NCBI GenBank assembly: GCA_000213395.2
Contig: AFHY01000006.1
Location: 1-37,939, forward strand
DNA length: 37,939 nucleotides
Direction: 5' to 3'
DNA from: a gamma proteobacterium SCGC AAA007-O20
GTDB taxonomy: Bacteria; Pseudomonadota; Gammaproteobacteria; PS1; Pseudothioglobaceae
Below the pieces are notes generated by a model. That model was not told the origin of the DNA, made no database searches, and was given only the letters and a program-made list of their open reading frames with translations. The position numbers and the translations under genes are program-made. Numbering within the stretch: the stretch's first letter is position 1; each line of letters opens with the position of its first letter. Shown here one piece after another: positions 19,133 through 27,445 of this stretch.

Positions 19133-20266
19133 ATGAGTAGAATTTTAACAACACACGTAGGCTCACTGCCTCGCAGTCAAGAAGTTGTAGACTTTATTTT
19201 TTCCCGAGAAAATAACCATGAATATGATAAAGCTGAGTTTGATGTATGCATGAAAAAAAATGTATCGGATGCCGCTGAAAAACAAAAAAACGCGGGTATA
19301 GATATTGTGAGTGATGGTGAAACTTCCAAAATATCCTATGCAACTTATGTCAAAGACAGATATTCAGGATTTTCAGGTGATAGTCCTCGCAACCCACCCG
19401 AAGACTTGAAAATGTTTCCAAGCTTTCTACAACGGTTAGCTGATGATGGTGGTACCCCACAATATGCTCGTCCAATGTGTACCTCTGAAGTACGCTCAAA
19501 AGGCCAAGGTGAACTGGAAAAAGACATTACTAATTTGAAATCAGCAATGGAGACTCATGGTATTAAAAGAGGTTTTATGAATGCAGCCTCACCAGGTGTT
19601 ATATCTCTTTTTCTGCAAAATGATTTTTATCCAACAAGAGATGCTTATCTCGCTGCTCTTGCAGATGTAATGCGAGATGAATATGAAACTATTGTTACAT
19701 CGGGACTAGATTTGCAACTAGACTGCCCAGATTTAGCGCTCTCCAGACATATGTTATTCAATGATCTGTCAGATACAGAATTTCTGAAAATCGCAGAATC
19801 TCACATGGAGGCACTTAACCACGCATTAAAGAATATTCCAAAAGAAAAAGTCAGAATTCATATTTGTTGGGGAAATTATGAAGGACCACATTGTTGTGAC
19901 ATTGGCATGGACAAGGTTTTTGGAACATTAATGAAAGCGAATGCTCGTTACACTCTATTTGAGACTTCTAATCCACGCCATGCTCACGAATGGACAGTTT
20001 TTCGTAATCGAAAGAATGAAATTCCAGATGACAAAATACTCGTACCTGGTGTCGTTGATACCACAACAAATTTTGTTGAACATCCAGAGCTTGTAGCGCA
20101 ACGTATTGAGAAGTTTGTCGATATAGTTGGAGTGGATCGAGTGATTGCTGGCTCTGACTGTGGATTTGGAACTTTTGCTGGTTTTGGTGCTGTAGATCCA
20201 GACATTGCTTTTGCTAAATTAAAGTCACTATCAGAAGGTGCTACGCTTGTAAGTAATCGACTATGA
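19133..20266 (+). CDS. short MetE-like (cobalamin-independent methionine synthase II family) zinc-dependent transferase
   Basis: THVGSLPRSQEVVDF, GIDIVSDGE, RIHICWGNYEGPHC, GSDCGFGTF (H-x-C and distal C as in MetE C-terminal domain zinc sites). Confidence 0.85.
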   Translation: MSRILTTHVGSLPRSQEVVDFIFSRENNHEYDKAEFDVCMKKNVSDAAEKQKNAGIDIVSDGETSKISYATYVKDRYSGFSGDSPRNPPEDLKMFPSFLQRLADDGGTPQYARPMCTSEVRSKGQGELEKDITNLKSAMETHGIKRGFMNAASPGVISLFLQNDFYPTRDAYLAALADVMRDEYETIVTSGLDLQLDCPDLALSRHMLFNDLSDTEFLKIAESHMEALNHALKNIPKEKVRIHICWGNYEGPHCCDIGMDKVFGTLMKANARYTLFETSNPRHAHEWTVFRNRKNEIPDDKILVPGVVDTTTNFVEHPELVAQRIEKFVDIVGVDRVIAGSDCGFGTFAGFGAVDPDIAFAKLKSLSEGATLVSNRL

Positions 20267-20955
20267 CACCTCTGGTAATGATTCCTGGAATGATGTGTGA
20301 TGAACGCATTTTCGCTCCACAAATAGAAGAGCTTGCCTCAAAGAGATCAGTGCATATTGCAGATATTTCTAAACATGACAATATTAGTGATTTGGCAGCG
20401 GATGTGTTAAGCCATGCACCACCAAAATTTTGTCTTATTGGGCATTCAATGGGTGGTATTGTTGCTATGGAGATATGTGCACAAGATCCAAAGCGTATTG
20501 AAAAATTAGTGCTAATTGATACTAATCCACTAGCTGAATTAGAGGAAGTGAAACTTAAGCGTGAGCCTCAAATTAGCGATGCTTTGACAGGAAAATTAAT
20601 AAATGTTATTCGTGATGAGATGAAACCCAACTATTTAGCGAGTAGTGAAAATCAAGATATTATTCTAAATATCTGTATGGAGATGGCGCTTTCTTTAGGT
20701 CCTAAAGTCTTTATTAATCAATCAAGAGCTCTTCAAGGGAGGAGTGATCAACAAAATAACCTTACAGTTCTGGATATGCCTGTACTGATAATGTGTGGCT
20801 CAGAAGACAAATTATGTTCCATAGAGAAGCATGAATTGATGCATAATATGATTAGTAATTCAAAGTTAGAGGTAATCAAAAATGCTGGCCATTTGCCTAC
20901 ATTAGAGCAACCAGCAAAAACCACGGAGGTATTAAAAAAATGGCTCATGCATTGA
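20263..20955 (+). CDS. alpha/beta hydrolase
   Basis: GHSMGGIVAMEICAQDP nucleophile elbow; PVLIMCGSEDKLCS; terminal NAGHLPTLEQP. Confidence 0.88.
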   Translation: MTPLVMIPGMMCDERIFAPQIEELASKRSVHIADISKHDNISDLAADVLSHAPPKFCLIGHSMGGIVAMEICAQDPKRIEKLVLIDTNPLAELEEVKLKREPQISDALTGKLINVIRDEMKPNYLASSENQDIILNICMEMALSLGPKVFINQSRALQGRSDQQNNLTVLDMPVLIMCGSEDKLCSIEKHELMHNMISNSKLEVIKNAGHLPTLEQPAKTTEVLKKWLMH

Positions 20956-21650
20956 TAGATTCTGAATTACTTTCGCTTCTTCGATCAGTAGATACTCCAA
21001 CAGTGTGTAATGCTATAGAAGTAGCACAAGGTAAGCGTGGTTTTTCACAGTTTACTCGTGGAACGATGATTTGTTCGGCGCCTCAAAGTGGACCTTTGGT
21101 TGGCTTCGCTAAAACCGCTAAAATTGCAGCTTTAAGTCCACCTAATGAAGACAAAGAGATAATCAAAAATAGAAGAATGGATTATTATCGTTATATGTCC
21201 GAAGTTAGTGGGCCTTCAATTGCAGTTATAGAAGATGAAGACTTTCCAGATTGTATTGGAGCTTACTGGGGTGAAATTAATACTAAGATTCATAAAAGAT
21301 TTGGGCTATCAGGAGTTCTGACTAATGGCGTAGTTAGAGATCTTGGAGATTTGGCCGAAGACTTTCCAGTTGTCGCTGGTTCAATTGGCCCCAGCCATGG
21401 TTTTGTTCATGTTCGTGAGATAGATACGCCTGTTAGTGTCTTTGGTATTACAGTTTCACCAGGAGACCTAGTGCATGCAGATCGTCATGGAGCTATTGTA
21501 ATTCCTAATGAAGTAATACCTATTTTGAAAGATGCAGTTCACAAGTTGTTTGCTTCAGAAAAGCTCATATTAGATCCAGCAGAAAAAACAGGATTTAGTT
21601 TTGATGATTTTAAAAGTGCATGGGAGGATTTTGAAAAGTCCCGTACCTAG
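20940..21650 (+). CDS. RraA-like/4-hydroxy-4-methyl-2-oxoglutarate aldolase family protein
   Basis: TPTVCNAIE, GLSGVLTNGVVRDLGDLAEDFPVVAGSIGPSHGFVHV, VSPGDLVHADRHGAIVIPNEV; overlaps the hydrolase gene by 16 nt. Confidence 0.87.
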   Translation: MAHALIDSELLSLLRSVDTPTVCNAIEVAQGKRGFSQFTRGTMICSAPQSGPLVGFAKTAKIAALSPPNEDKEIIKNRRMDYYRYMSEVSGPSIAVIEDEDFPDCIGAYWGEINTKIHKRFGLSGVLTNGVVRDLGDLAEDFPVVAGSIGPSHGFVHVREIDTPVSVFGITVSPGDLVHADRHGAIVIPNEVIPILKDAVHKLFASEKLILDPAEKTGFSFDDFKSAWEDFEKSRT

Positions 21651-21710
21651 TTATAAGTGATTTATTTCCTGAGATGCTCTAAAATTTATTTAATTTAAAA
21701 GGAAAAAATC

Positions 21711-22691
21711 ATGTCGATACATGATCGTTCACTCTATTTGACATATGCAGAAGCCTTGAGCCATCCGGGCGACTTCTCTTCTAATGTCGCAAGTTTTATT
21801 GCTCAGGATGCCGACATTAATGTTGTCCATCCGTTCAATCAGCTGACAGGTACAGATGCCTACCTAAATGAATTTCTCTTACCGCTCCAACACTCATTCG
21901 AAGGGCTTTATCGGCGTGATGATATCTTCATGGTTGGAGAGTTCGATGGACAAAATTGGATCAGCTCAATGGGCTATTATGTCGGGCAATTTGCAAGAGA
22001 TTGGATTGGTCTTAGCGCGACGAAAACACTGTGTTACTTACGCTATGGCGAATTCCACCGCATCCAGAATAGTCAGGCTGTTGAAAGCTATATATATCTC
22101 GACATTCCAGAACTGATGATTGCCTGTAATCAATGGCCTTTGGATATGGGTCCCGGGCATTCGCGCGGTTACACCGGGCTGATACAGGGGCCTGCATCAC
22201 GGGACGGTGTCCTCAGCGGGGCCGCTGACCCTGCCGAGGGGCAGCTAAGTTATCAAATTGTTACTGACATGCTTGCCAAATTAGCGACAAAGGATGAGGC
22301 GTGGCGACCCTATTGGCATAGGAACATGATGTGGTATGGACCGGGTGCGTTTGGTTCCTTTGTTGGTGTGGACGAATTCGCTTCATTTCAGGTTCCGTTT
22401 GAATCCCAGTTTGAAGGGTGGTCAGGCGGATCAAAAAATAACGGCTTCACAGAACATTTCACAAGATTTGGTGAGGGTAATTACACCTGTTCAGGAGGCT
22501 GGCCATCCTTGACCGGTATTAACGTCAAACCATTCCTAGGGCAAGGTCCAACCTATGAACGAGTTTTAATGCGCGTCTGTGATTGGTGGCGCCGTGAAAA
22601 TGAGCTTTTAGTGGAAAATTGGGTGTTCGTCGATGTTCCACATGTTTTATTGCAGTTGGGATATGACCCATTGCCGACTTGGCAGAAGTAG
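21711..22691 (+). CDS. tandem SnoaL/NTF2-like protein, paralogous to 26285..27334
   Basis: Shared layout with 26285 product: HPFN...PLxHxFxxxxRRxDIFM.GEF...SSMGYYVGQF...WIGL.....LRYGEF...DIPELMI ... NMMWYGPGAFG ... FGEGNYTCSGGWPSLT...VCDWWRRENELLVENWVFVDVPH. Confidence 0.8.
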   Translation: MSIHDRSLYLTYAEALSHPGDFSSNVASFIAQDADINVVHPFNQLTGTDAYLNEFLLPLQHSFEGLYRRDDIFMVGEFDGQNWISSMGYYVGQFARDWIGLSATKTLCYLRYGEFHRIQNSQAVESYIYLDIPELMIACNQWPLDMGPGHSRGYTGLIQGPASRDGVLSGAADPAEGQLSYQIVTDMLAKLATKDEAWRPYWHRNMMWYGPGAFGSFVGVDEFASFQVPFESQFEGWSGGSKNNGFTEHFTRFGEGNYTCSGGWPSLTGINVKPFLGQGPTYERVLMRVCDWWRRENELLVENWVFVDVPHVLLQLGYDPLPTWQK

Positions 22692-22855
22692 TGCGGCTTT
22701 AAAAATGCATTTATTAGTGTAGCTAGTTTTTGTTGTAATGCCCATTGGAGGACGAGGTGCTCGTGCTGTCATATATATTTACTCCTTGAATAATCTATAA
22801 ATGTAATCATCAAAAAACATAAGCGTTTCATATATTTTTTTAAGTATAACTTTTT

Positions 22856-22873
22856 ATTGCATACGAATGCATA
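22856..22873. promoter_or_regulatory. predicted LacI-family operator O2A
   Basis: ATTGCATACGAATGCATA, same core as 12380..12397 with central CG. Confidence 0.82.
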
Positions 22874-22879
22874 AAGTTC

Positions 22880-22907
22880 TTGCAAAAGTGTTTGGCTGTG
22901 TTATAAT
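22880..22907 (+). promoter_or_regulatory. predicted sigma70 promoter (TTGCAA, 16 bp, TATAAT with TG extension)
   Basis: TTGCAA at 22880..22885 and TGTTATAAT at 22899..22907, between two operators. Confidence 0.7.
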
Positions 22908-22909
22908 AA

Positions 22910-22927
22910 TTTGCAATCGTATGCAAG
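22910..22927. promoter_or_regulatory. predicted LacI-family operator O2B
   Basis: TTTGCAATCGTATGCAAG, centre 54 bp from O2A, overlapping the expected transcription start. Confidence 0.82.
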
Positions 22928-22950
22928 ATTTGATTTCTTGATTTTTATTG

Positions 22951-23025
22951 CGATGTAAGACATCGGGGTGAATGCCCTGAAAACCTTGATAGTGAGAACA
23001 TAATGTTTTTGCAATTATCAAGGTT
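22951..23025 (+). promoter_or_regulatory. potentially structured 5' leader of the binding-protein operon
   Basis: Hairpin CGATG-TAAGA-CATCG (22951..22965), short GGG/CCC stem (22966..22977), and a perfect 10-bp stem AACCTTGATA (22982..22991)/TATCAAGGTT (23016..23025). Confidence 0.5.
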
Positions 23026-23067
23026 GTAATGTTAAATTTATAGACTATAAATAATGGGGAGAACTTT

Positions 23068-24297
23068 ATGTTAAATAAAAAAATAGCATTTGCTATAGCA
23101 TTTGCAGTCTTCTCTTCTAGTGTTTGGGCAGGTTGTGGTATCGATGGTGGACGTGTTAGTATCGTTGGTAACGAATTTCCTGCAATTCAAGCAATAGGAG
23201 CAGGGGCAGAAGAATGCGCAGGTGGTGGTGTCGAGGTCACGACAAATTTGACCGCAGACCATCAAAAAATTAATGTCCAAGGTATGACCGGCAACCCGGC
23301 AGAATATACAACAGCAATAATTGCTAATTCATCTATTGTTGCACTAATGGTCGAAGATGTTATCAGACCATTAGATGACCTTGTTGCTAAGCATGGGCAA
23401 GATATACAGAAACACCAGTTAGTAACTGTGGGTGGCAATATAATGGCTGTAGCCTTTATGGCCAATGCTCAGCACTTGGTTTTCCGTGCTGACGTCCTTG
23501 CAGAAGCTGGACTAACTCCACCAACAACCTACGAAGAAATGTTGGCAGCTGCCGAAGTTATTCGTAGCACAGGTTTGATGAAAAATCCTGTAGGCGGAGC
23601 TTACAAAGCGGGCTGGAATCTAGCTGAAGAATTTGTAAACATGTACATTGGACATGGCGGTGAATTCTTTGAGCCGGGCACAGCTAAAGTTTCAATTAAT
23701 AACCAAGCTGGCGTCGATGCATTAAATGTGATGAAGTCATTGTCAGATTATATGAATCCTGACTTCCTTACACATGATTCAAATGCAACTAGTGCTGAAT
23801 GGAAAGCAGGTAACGTTGCCATTATGAATATGTGGGGATCACGTGTTGGTCCACTTCAGAGTGATGAAGTAGATGCAGAAGTAGCTAGTAATACAGATAT
23901 AGCTGGACCTATGACTGTTGGTGGTGGATCTATTCCGGCATCTACACTTTGGTGGGATGGCTGGACTGTAGCCAAGAATATTTCTGACGAAGATGCTGAG
24001 GCAACATTCCTTGCAATGAAGCATGCGATTCGTCCTGAAATGTTGAATGATGAAACTTCATCTCTGGCTGTATGGTTGATCGCAGGTTATGAGCCAACTG
24101 TTGCATCTCGTGGCGTTGTTGCTGCAGCTCAAATGGGCGCAAAACCATATCCGATGGTGTCTTACCAAGGTCTACTACATTCAGCGTTAGGTGCTGAGAT
24201 AGTTGACTTTATGATGGGCAAGGAAGATGCGGCTACCGCTCTAGCTGATACAGAAGCGGCATATACAGCAGCTGCGACAGAAAAAGGTTACCTATAA
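23068..24297 (+). CDS. ABC transporter substrate-binding protein, CUT1-like
   Basis: Signal peptide MLNKKIAFAIAFAVFSSSVWA; FRADVLAEAGLTPPTTYEEMLAAAEVIRSTG; WKAGNVAIMNMWGSRVGPL; followed by two permeases. Confidence 0.92.
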   Translation: MLNKKIAFAIAFAVFSSSVWAGCGIDGGRVSIVGNEFPAIQAIGAGAEECAGGGVEVTTNLTADHQKINVQGMTGNPAEYTTAIIANSSIVALMVEDVIRPLDDLVAKHGQDIQKHQLVTVGGNIMAVAFMANAQHLVFRADVLAEAGLTPPTTYEEMLAAAEVIRSTGLMKNPVGGAYKAGWNLAEEFVNMYIGHGGEFFEPGTAKVSINNQAGVDALNVMKSLSDYMNPDFLTHDSNATSAEWKAGNVAIMNMWGSRVGPLQSDEVDAEVASNTDIAGPMTVGGGSIPASTLWWDGWTVAKNISDEDAEATFLAMKHAIRPEMLNDETSSLAVWLIAGYEPTVASRGVVAAAQMGAKPYPMVSYQGLLHSALGAEIVDFMMGKEDAATALADTEAAYTAAATEKGYL

Positions 24298-24322
24298 GAT
24301 TTTTCGTTAGGTGATTATCTCC

Positions 24323-24356
24323 AGAGGGGTGTACACACACACCCCTCTTTTTTTTC
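24323..24356 (+). terminator. hairpin plus U-tract between binding-protein and permease genes
   Basis: AGAGGGGTGT (24323..24332) pairs with ACACCCCTCT (24339..24348), followed by T-run. Confidence 0.85.
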
Positions 24357-24392
24357 TGTAATATAGTAACTACACTAATTTTATAAACTTCG

Positions 24393-25418
24393 ATGAAACA
24401 CAAGACATTCTTTTGGTTCTTTCTACCCACAGCCATGGCAATGTTTTTGTTTATAGCCCTGCCACTAGTATCAGTGGTATCGCAATCCCTTCATGTTCCT
24501 CACGATAAGGTTTTAATAACCGTTGAAAACTGCGATCCATTTGGTTGTACTTCGCAAACGCAAATTGATCACACGTTAACCCAGGCGTTGTATGAAGCTG
24601 ACCCTTTAGGTCAATGGGCTGGACTCGGAATATATTTTGACAGAGGCCACCTTGCAATTAAAGAGGTTGGTGAGATGTGGAGAGGTAGTTCTGGCTTGGG
24701 TGATTTTTTTTCCACCCTTAAGAATCTTCCATTTTATCGCGCAATGGGATTTACATTGACGTTCACTTTTATAGTGACGCCCCTTGTTATATTATTTGGA
24801 TTTTTAATTGCTTTAGCTGTAAATTCACTGCATCAGAGGTTGAAAGGACTGATGATTTTTTTCTCTCTTTTGCCGATGATTGTGACGCCTCTGATTGGCT
24901 CACTCATCATGTTTTGGATGATCGATTCTAGAGGCATTATTGGAAGCATGCTTCAGATTTTGCTTGATAACCCTGAGTTGTCACTAAAAGCCTCTACAGG
25001 TTTGACATGGATTACATTAATTATTTATGGTATTTGGCATGCAGCACCTTTTGCCTTCATTGTTTTTTATGCTGGACTTCAAACTGTGCCAAAGGAGACA
25101 CTTGAGTCAGCGATGATTGATGGAGCAACACGTTTACAACAGATTATGCATGTCGTTATTCCTCATTTAGCACCATTGGTGGCTTTTGTAGCATTGATGC
25201 AGCTGATGGATAATTTCCGCGTGTTCGAACCTATAATTGGATTTAATGCAGAGGCCCATGCAACCTCCCTTTCTTGGATTATTTATAATGACCTTGGTGG
25301 CGAAACACGTCTTCTTTCATCAGCAGCAACTACATCAGTTTTAACAATTATTGGCATCTCCATACTTCTGGCTCCAGTTCTAGTTAGGACTTGGCGCGAA
25401 TTCAATCCACAGGAATAA
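24393..25418 (+). CDS. ABC transporter permease (MalF/UgpA-like)
   Basis: Hydrophobic TM segments and EAA-loop-like ESAMIDGATRLQQIMHVVIPHLAP. Confidence 0.93.
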   Translation: MKHKTFFWFFLPTAMAMFLFIALPLVSVVSQSLHVPHDKVLITVENCDPFGCTSQTQIDHTLTQALYEADPLGQWAGLGIYFDRGHLAIKEVGEMWRGSSGLGDFFSTLKNLPFYRAMGFTLTFTFIVTPLVILFGFLIALAVNSLHQRLKGLMIFFSLLPMIVTPLIGSLIMFWMIDSRGIIGSMLQILLDNPELSLKASTGLTWITLIIYGIWHAAPFAFIVFYAGLQTVPKETLESAMIDGATRLQQIMHVVIPHLAPLVAFVALMQLMDNFRVFEPIIGFNAEAHATSLSWIIYNDLGGETRLLSSAATTSVLTIIGISILLAPVLVRTWREFNPQE

Positions 25419-25419
25419 T

Positions 25420-26301
25420 ATGGCTGCTAATAATATAAAAAAACCATTAGGACTTCAACTATTTATATATGGCTTTGTTTTGCTCTGGTTAATTTTGGCA
25501 GCCTTCCCATTTTTATGGACTTTTTGGGGCTCGTTCAAGGTAGAGCTTGATTTTTTCTCAAAGGCAGACTGGACAAATGCAATTTCAGGTGTGAGGACAC
25601 AGGTTGTACATGGTAAAGCTTTTACAGGTGCAGGTTATGAAGGTGCCTGGATACAGGAAGAGTTTTGGAGAGCTTTTCGTAATACAGGGATAGTCTGCTT
25701 TTTTACGGTACTTACTTCATTAACCATTGCCACTTTAGGAGGGTACGCCCTTTCACGATCTGGCTTTCGTTATTCATTTTGGCTATTAATTATTGCACTT
25801 ATTTTCCGCGCCTTGCCACCAATAACATTGGTTTCAGGTTATTTATTGCCATTTTTTCAGTGGAATATTTGGGGGATTCTGCCAACTACAATCATTGTTT
25901 TAGTTGCAATAAATCAACCATTTACCTTGTGGATGTTGCACTCATTTTTTCAAAAAATACCAAAAGAGCTTGATGAAAGCGCTAAAGTCGATGGATGTAC
26001 TCAGTTTCAGGCATTTAGGAATGTCATTATTCCTATAATGTGGCCAGGTGTTATCACTGCTGGATTGTTTTCATTTCTATTGGCATATAACGATTTTGCA
26101 GTTACTGCGATGCTCCTTTCTCAAGATAATCAAACTATGGTTCCTAAAATTGCAAGCTTTATGGGGACTACTCAAGTTGAAGGCAATGTGATGTTTGCAG
26201 TTGCAGCAGTTGTGTCCGCTGTAGTTCCATTATTTATTTTGGTTATGTTTTTTCAGAGACAACTTGTTAGTGGCTTAACGGCTGGTGCCGTTAAGGGATA
26301 A
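25420..26301 (+). CDS. ABC transporter permease (MalG/UgpE-like)
   Basis: IPKELDESAKVDGCTQFQAFRNVIIPIMWPGVITAGLFSFLLAYNDF, canonical MalG-family EAA loop. Confidence 0.94.
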   Translation: MAANNIKKPLGLQLFIYGFVLLWLILAAFPFLWTFWGSFKVELDFFSKADWTNAISGVRTQVVHGKAFTGAGYEGAWIQEEFWRAFRNTGIVCFFTVLTSLTIATLGGYALSRSGFRYSFWLLIIALIFRALPPITLVSGYLLPFFQWNIWGILPTTIIVLVAINQPFTLWMLHSFFQKIPKELDESAKVDGCTQFQAFRNVIIPIMWPGVITAGLFSFLLAYNDFAVTAMLLSQDNQTMVPKIASFMGTTQVEGNVMFAVAAVVSAVVPLFILVMFFQRQLVSGLTAGAVKG

Positions 26302-27334
26302 TTTTGACGAGGTAAACCAATCAATGAGCAGCTATCAAGTTGAGAAACAGTTAGTTCTAAATTATTATAAAGAGCTAGATTCAGCAGCAGAAAACAACCT
26401 TTCTAAGGTTATGGAACGATACCTAGATGACCATTATATCTGGCGTGGGTTTCATCCGTTCAATGAGAAATCTAGCGCTAAGGCAGTGTCAGAACTGTTT
26501 TGGCAGCCACTACGTCATGCTTTTCGTCATATGCAACGTCGCATGGATATTTTCATGGCAGGTCGGAATGAAATTGATGGTTTTGAATCTGTATGGGTCA
26601 CCTCAATGGGTCACTTGATGGGTCTATTTGACAATGAATGGTTAGGGATTACACCATCAGGAAAGATGGCATTTTTGCGATACTGTGAGTTTAATAAGGT
26701 AGAAGGTGGAAAGATCACTGAAACGGCAATGTTCTTTGACATTCCTCATCTTATGATTCAAGTGGGATTGCGTCCATTTCCAACTCAAACTGCAGCACAT
26801 TTGGTACAGCCAGGACCAATGACACATGATGGCTTGATGTTTGAAGAACAGGACCCCAAAGAAGGTGAGAAAACTCTGGCGGCAATAGATTTCATGGTCA
26901 ATGATCTGAAGAATTGGAAAGATCCAAAAAAACTACCTCTAGTTGAAGAACTTAGGAGAAGCTGGAATGAAGATATGATCTGGTGGGGACCAGCAGGCAT
27001 CGGCGCAACCTATACAATAGAAAGGTATGCCGAACAGCATTCAGGGCCGTTTCGTGCTAGTTTTACTGATCGTATACTCAACGGCCATCTTTGTAAATTT
27101 GCTGAAGGAAATTTTGGAGGTTTTTTTGGTTGGCCAAACCTGACCATGACACCTACAGGTGAGTTTATGGGAATGCCTACAAAAGCCAAACCTATTGACA
27201 TGCGTGTTATAGATATGTATCGCCGAGAAGGAGATAAGTTGTCCGAAAATTGGATATTTATCGATTTTTTGCATTTCTGGCATCAACAAGGTGTAGATAT
27301 TTTAGCTCAGATAAAAGAGACCAAACAAACCTGA
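26285..27334 (+). CDS. tandem SnoaL/NTF2-like protein (ATG at 26324 is a plausible alternative start)
   Basis: Two repeated SnoaL-like halves; similar motif order to 21711..22691 product (HPFN, DIFMAGRNE, SMGHLMGLF, LRYCEF, DIPHLMI, DMIWWGPAGIG, FAEGNFGGFFGWPNLT, VIDMYRREGDKLSENWIFIDFLHF). Confidence 0.8.
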   Translation: MPLRDNFDEVNQSMSSYQVEKQLVLNYYKELDSAAENNLSKVMERYLDDHYIWRGFHPFNEKSSAKAVSELFWQPLRHAFRHMQRRMDIFMAGRNEIDGFESVWVTSMGHLMGLFDNEWLGITPSGKMAFLRYCEFNKVEGGKITETAMFFDIPHLMIQVGLRPFPTQTAAHLVQPGPMTHDGLMFEEQDPKEGEKTLAAIDFMVNDLKNWKDPKKLPLVEELRRSWNEDMIWWGPAGIGATYTIERYAEQHSGPFRASFTDRILNGHLCKFAEGNFGGFFGWPNLTMTPTGEFMGMPTKAKPIDMRVIDMYRREGDKLSENWIFIDFLHFWHQQGVDILAQIKETKQT

Positions 27335-27445
27335 AACGCAAGTTAAAGTATTTCAAAAAAAATTGAGACATATTATTCACTTGTTTTCATTCACAGTTTG
27401 AATTAACATCTTTGATTTAAGGGAACTTGTAATCGGAGGTATATT

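Noticed and set aside
20940-21650. Dimethylmenaquinone methyltransferase
   Set aside because: This is a common legacy misannotation of RraA-like proteins; motifs fit the RraA/aldolase family instead.
22012-22200. Short antisense ORFs throughout the track (for example 1546..1744, 9626..9892, 12695..12976, 22012..22200, 26785..27289)
   Set aside because: They lie wholly inside well-supported genes, lack recognisable domains and match expectation for spurious frames.
23839-24148. Two overlapping minus-strand ORFs with Cys/Arg-rich sequence inside the binding-protein gene
   Set aside because: Low-complexity antisense translations of a clear ABC binding-protein gene.
24323-24356. Microsatellite-like ACACAC run
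   Set aside because: It is the loop and 3' arm of the terminator hairpin, not an independent repeat.
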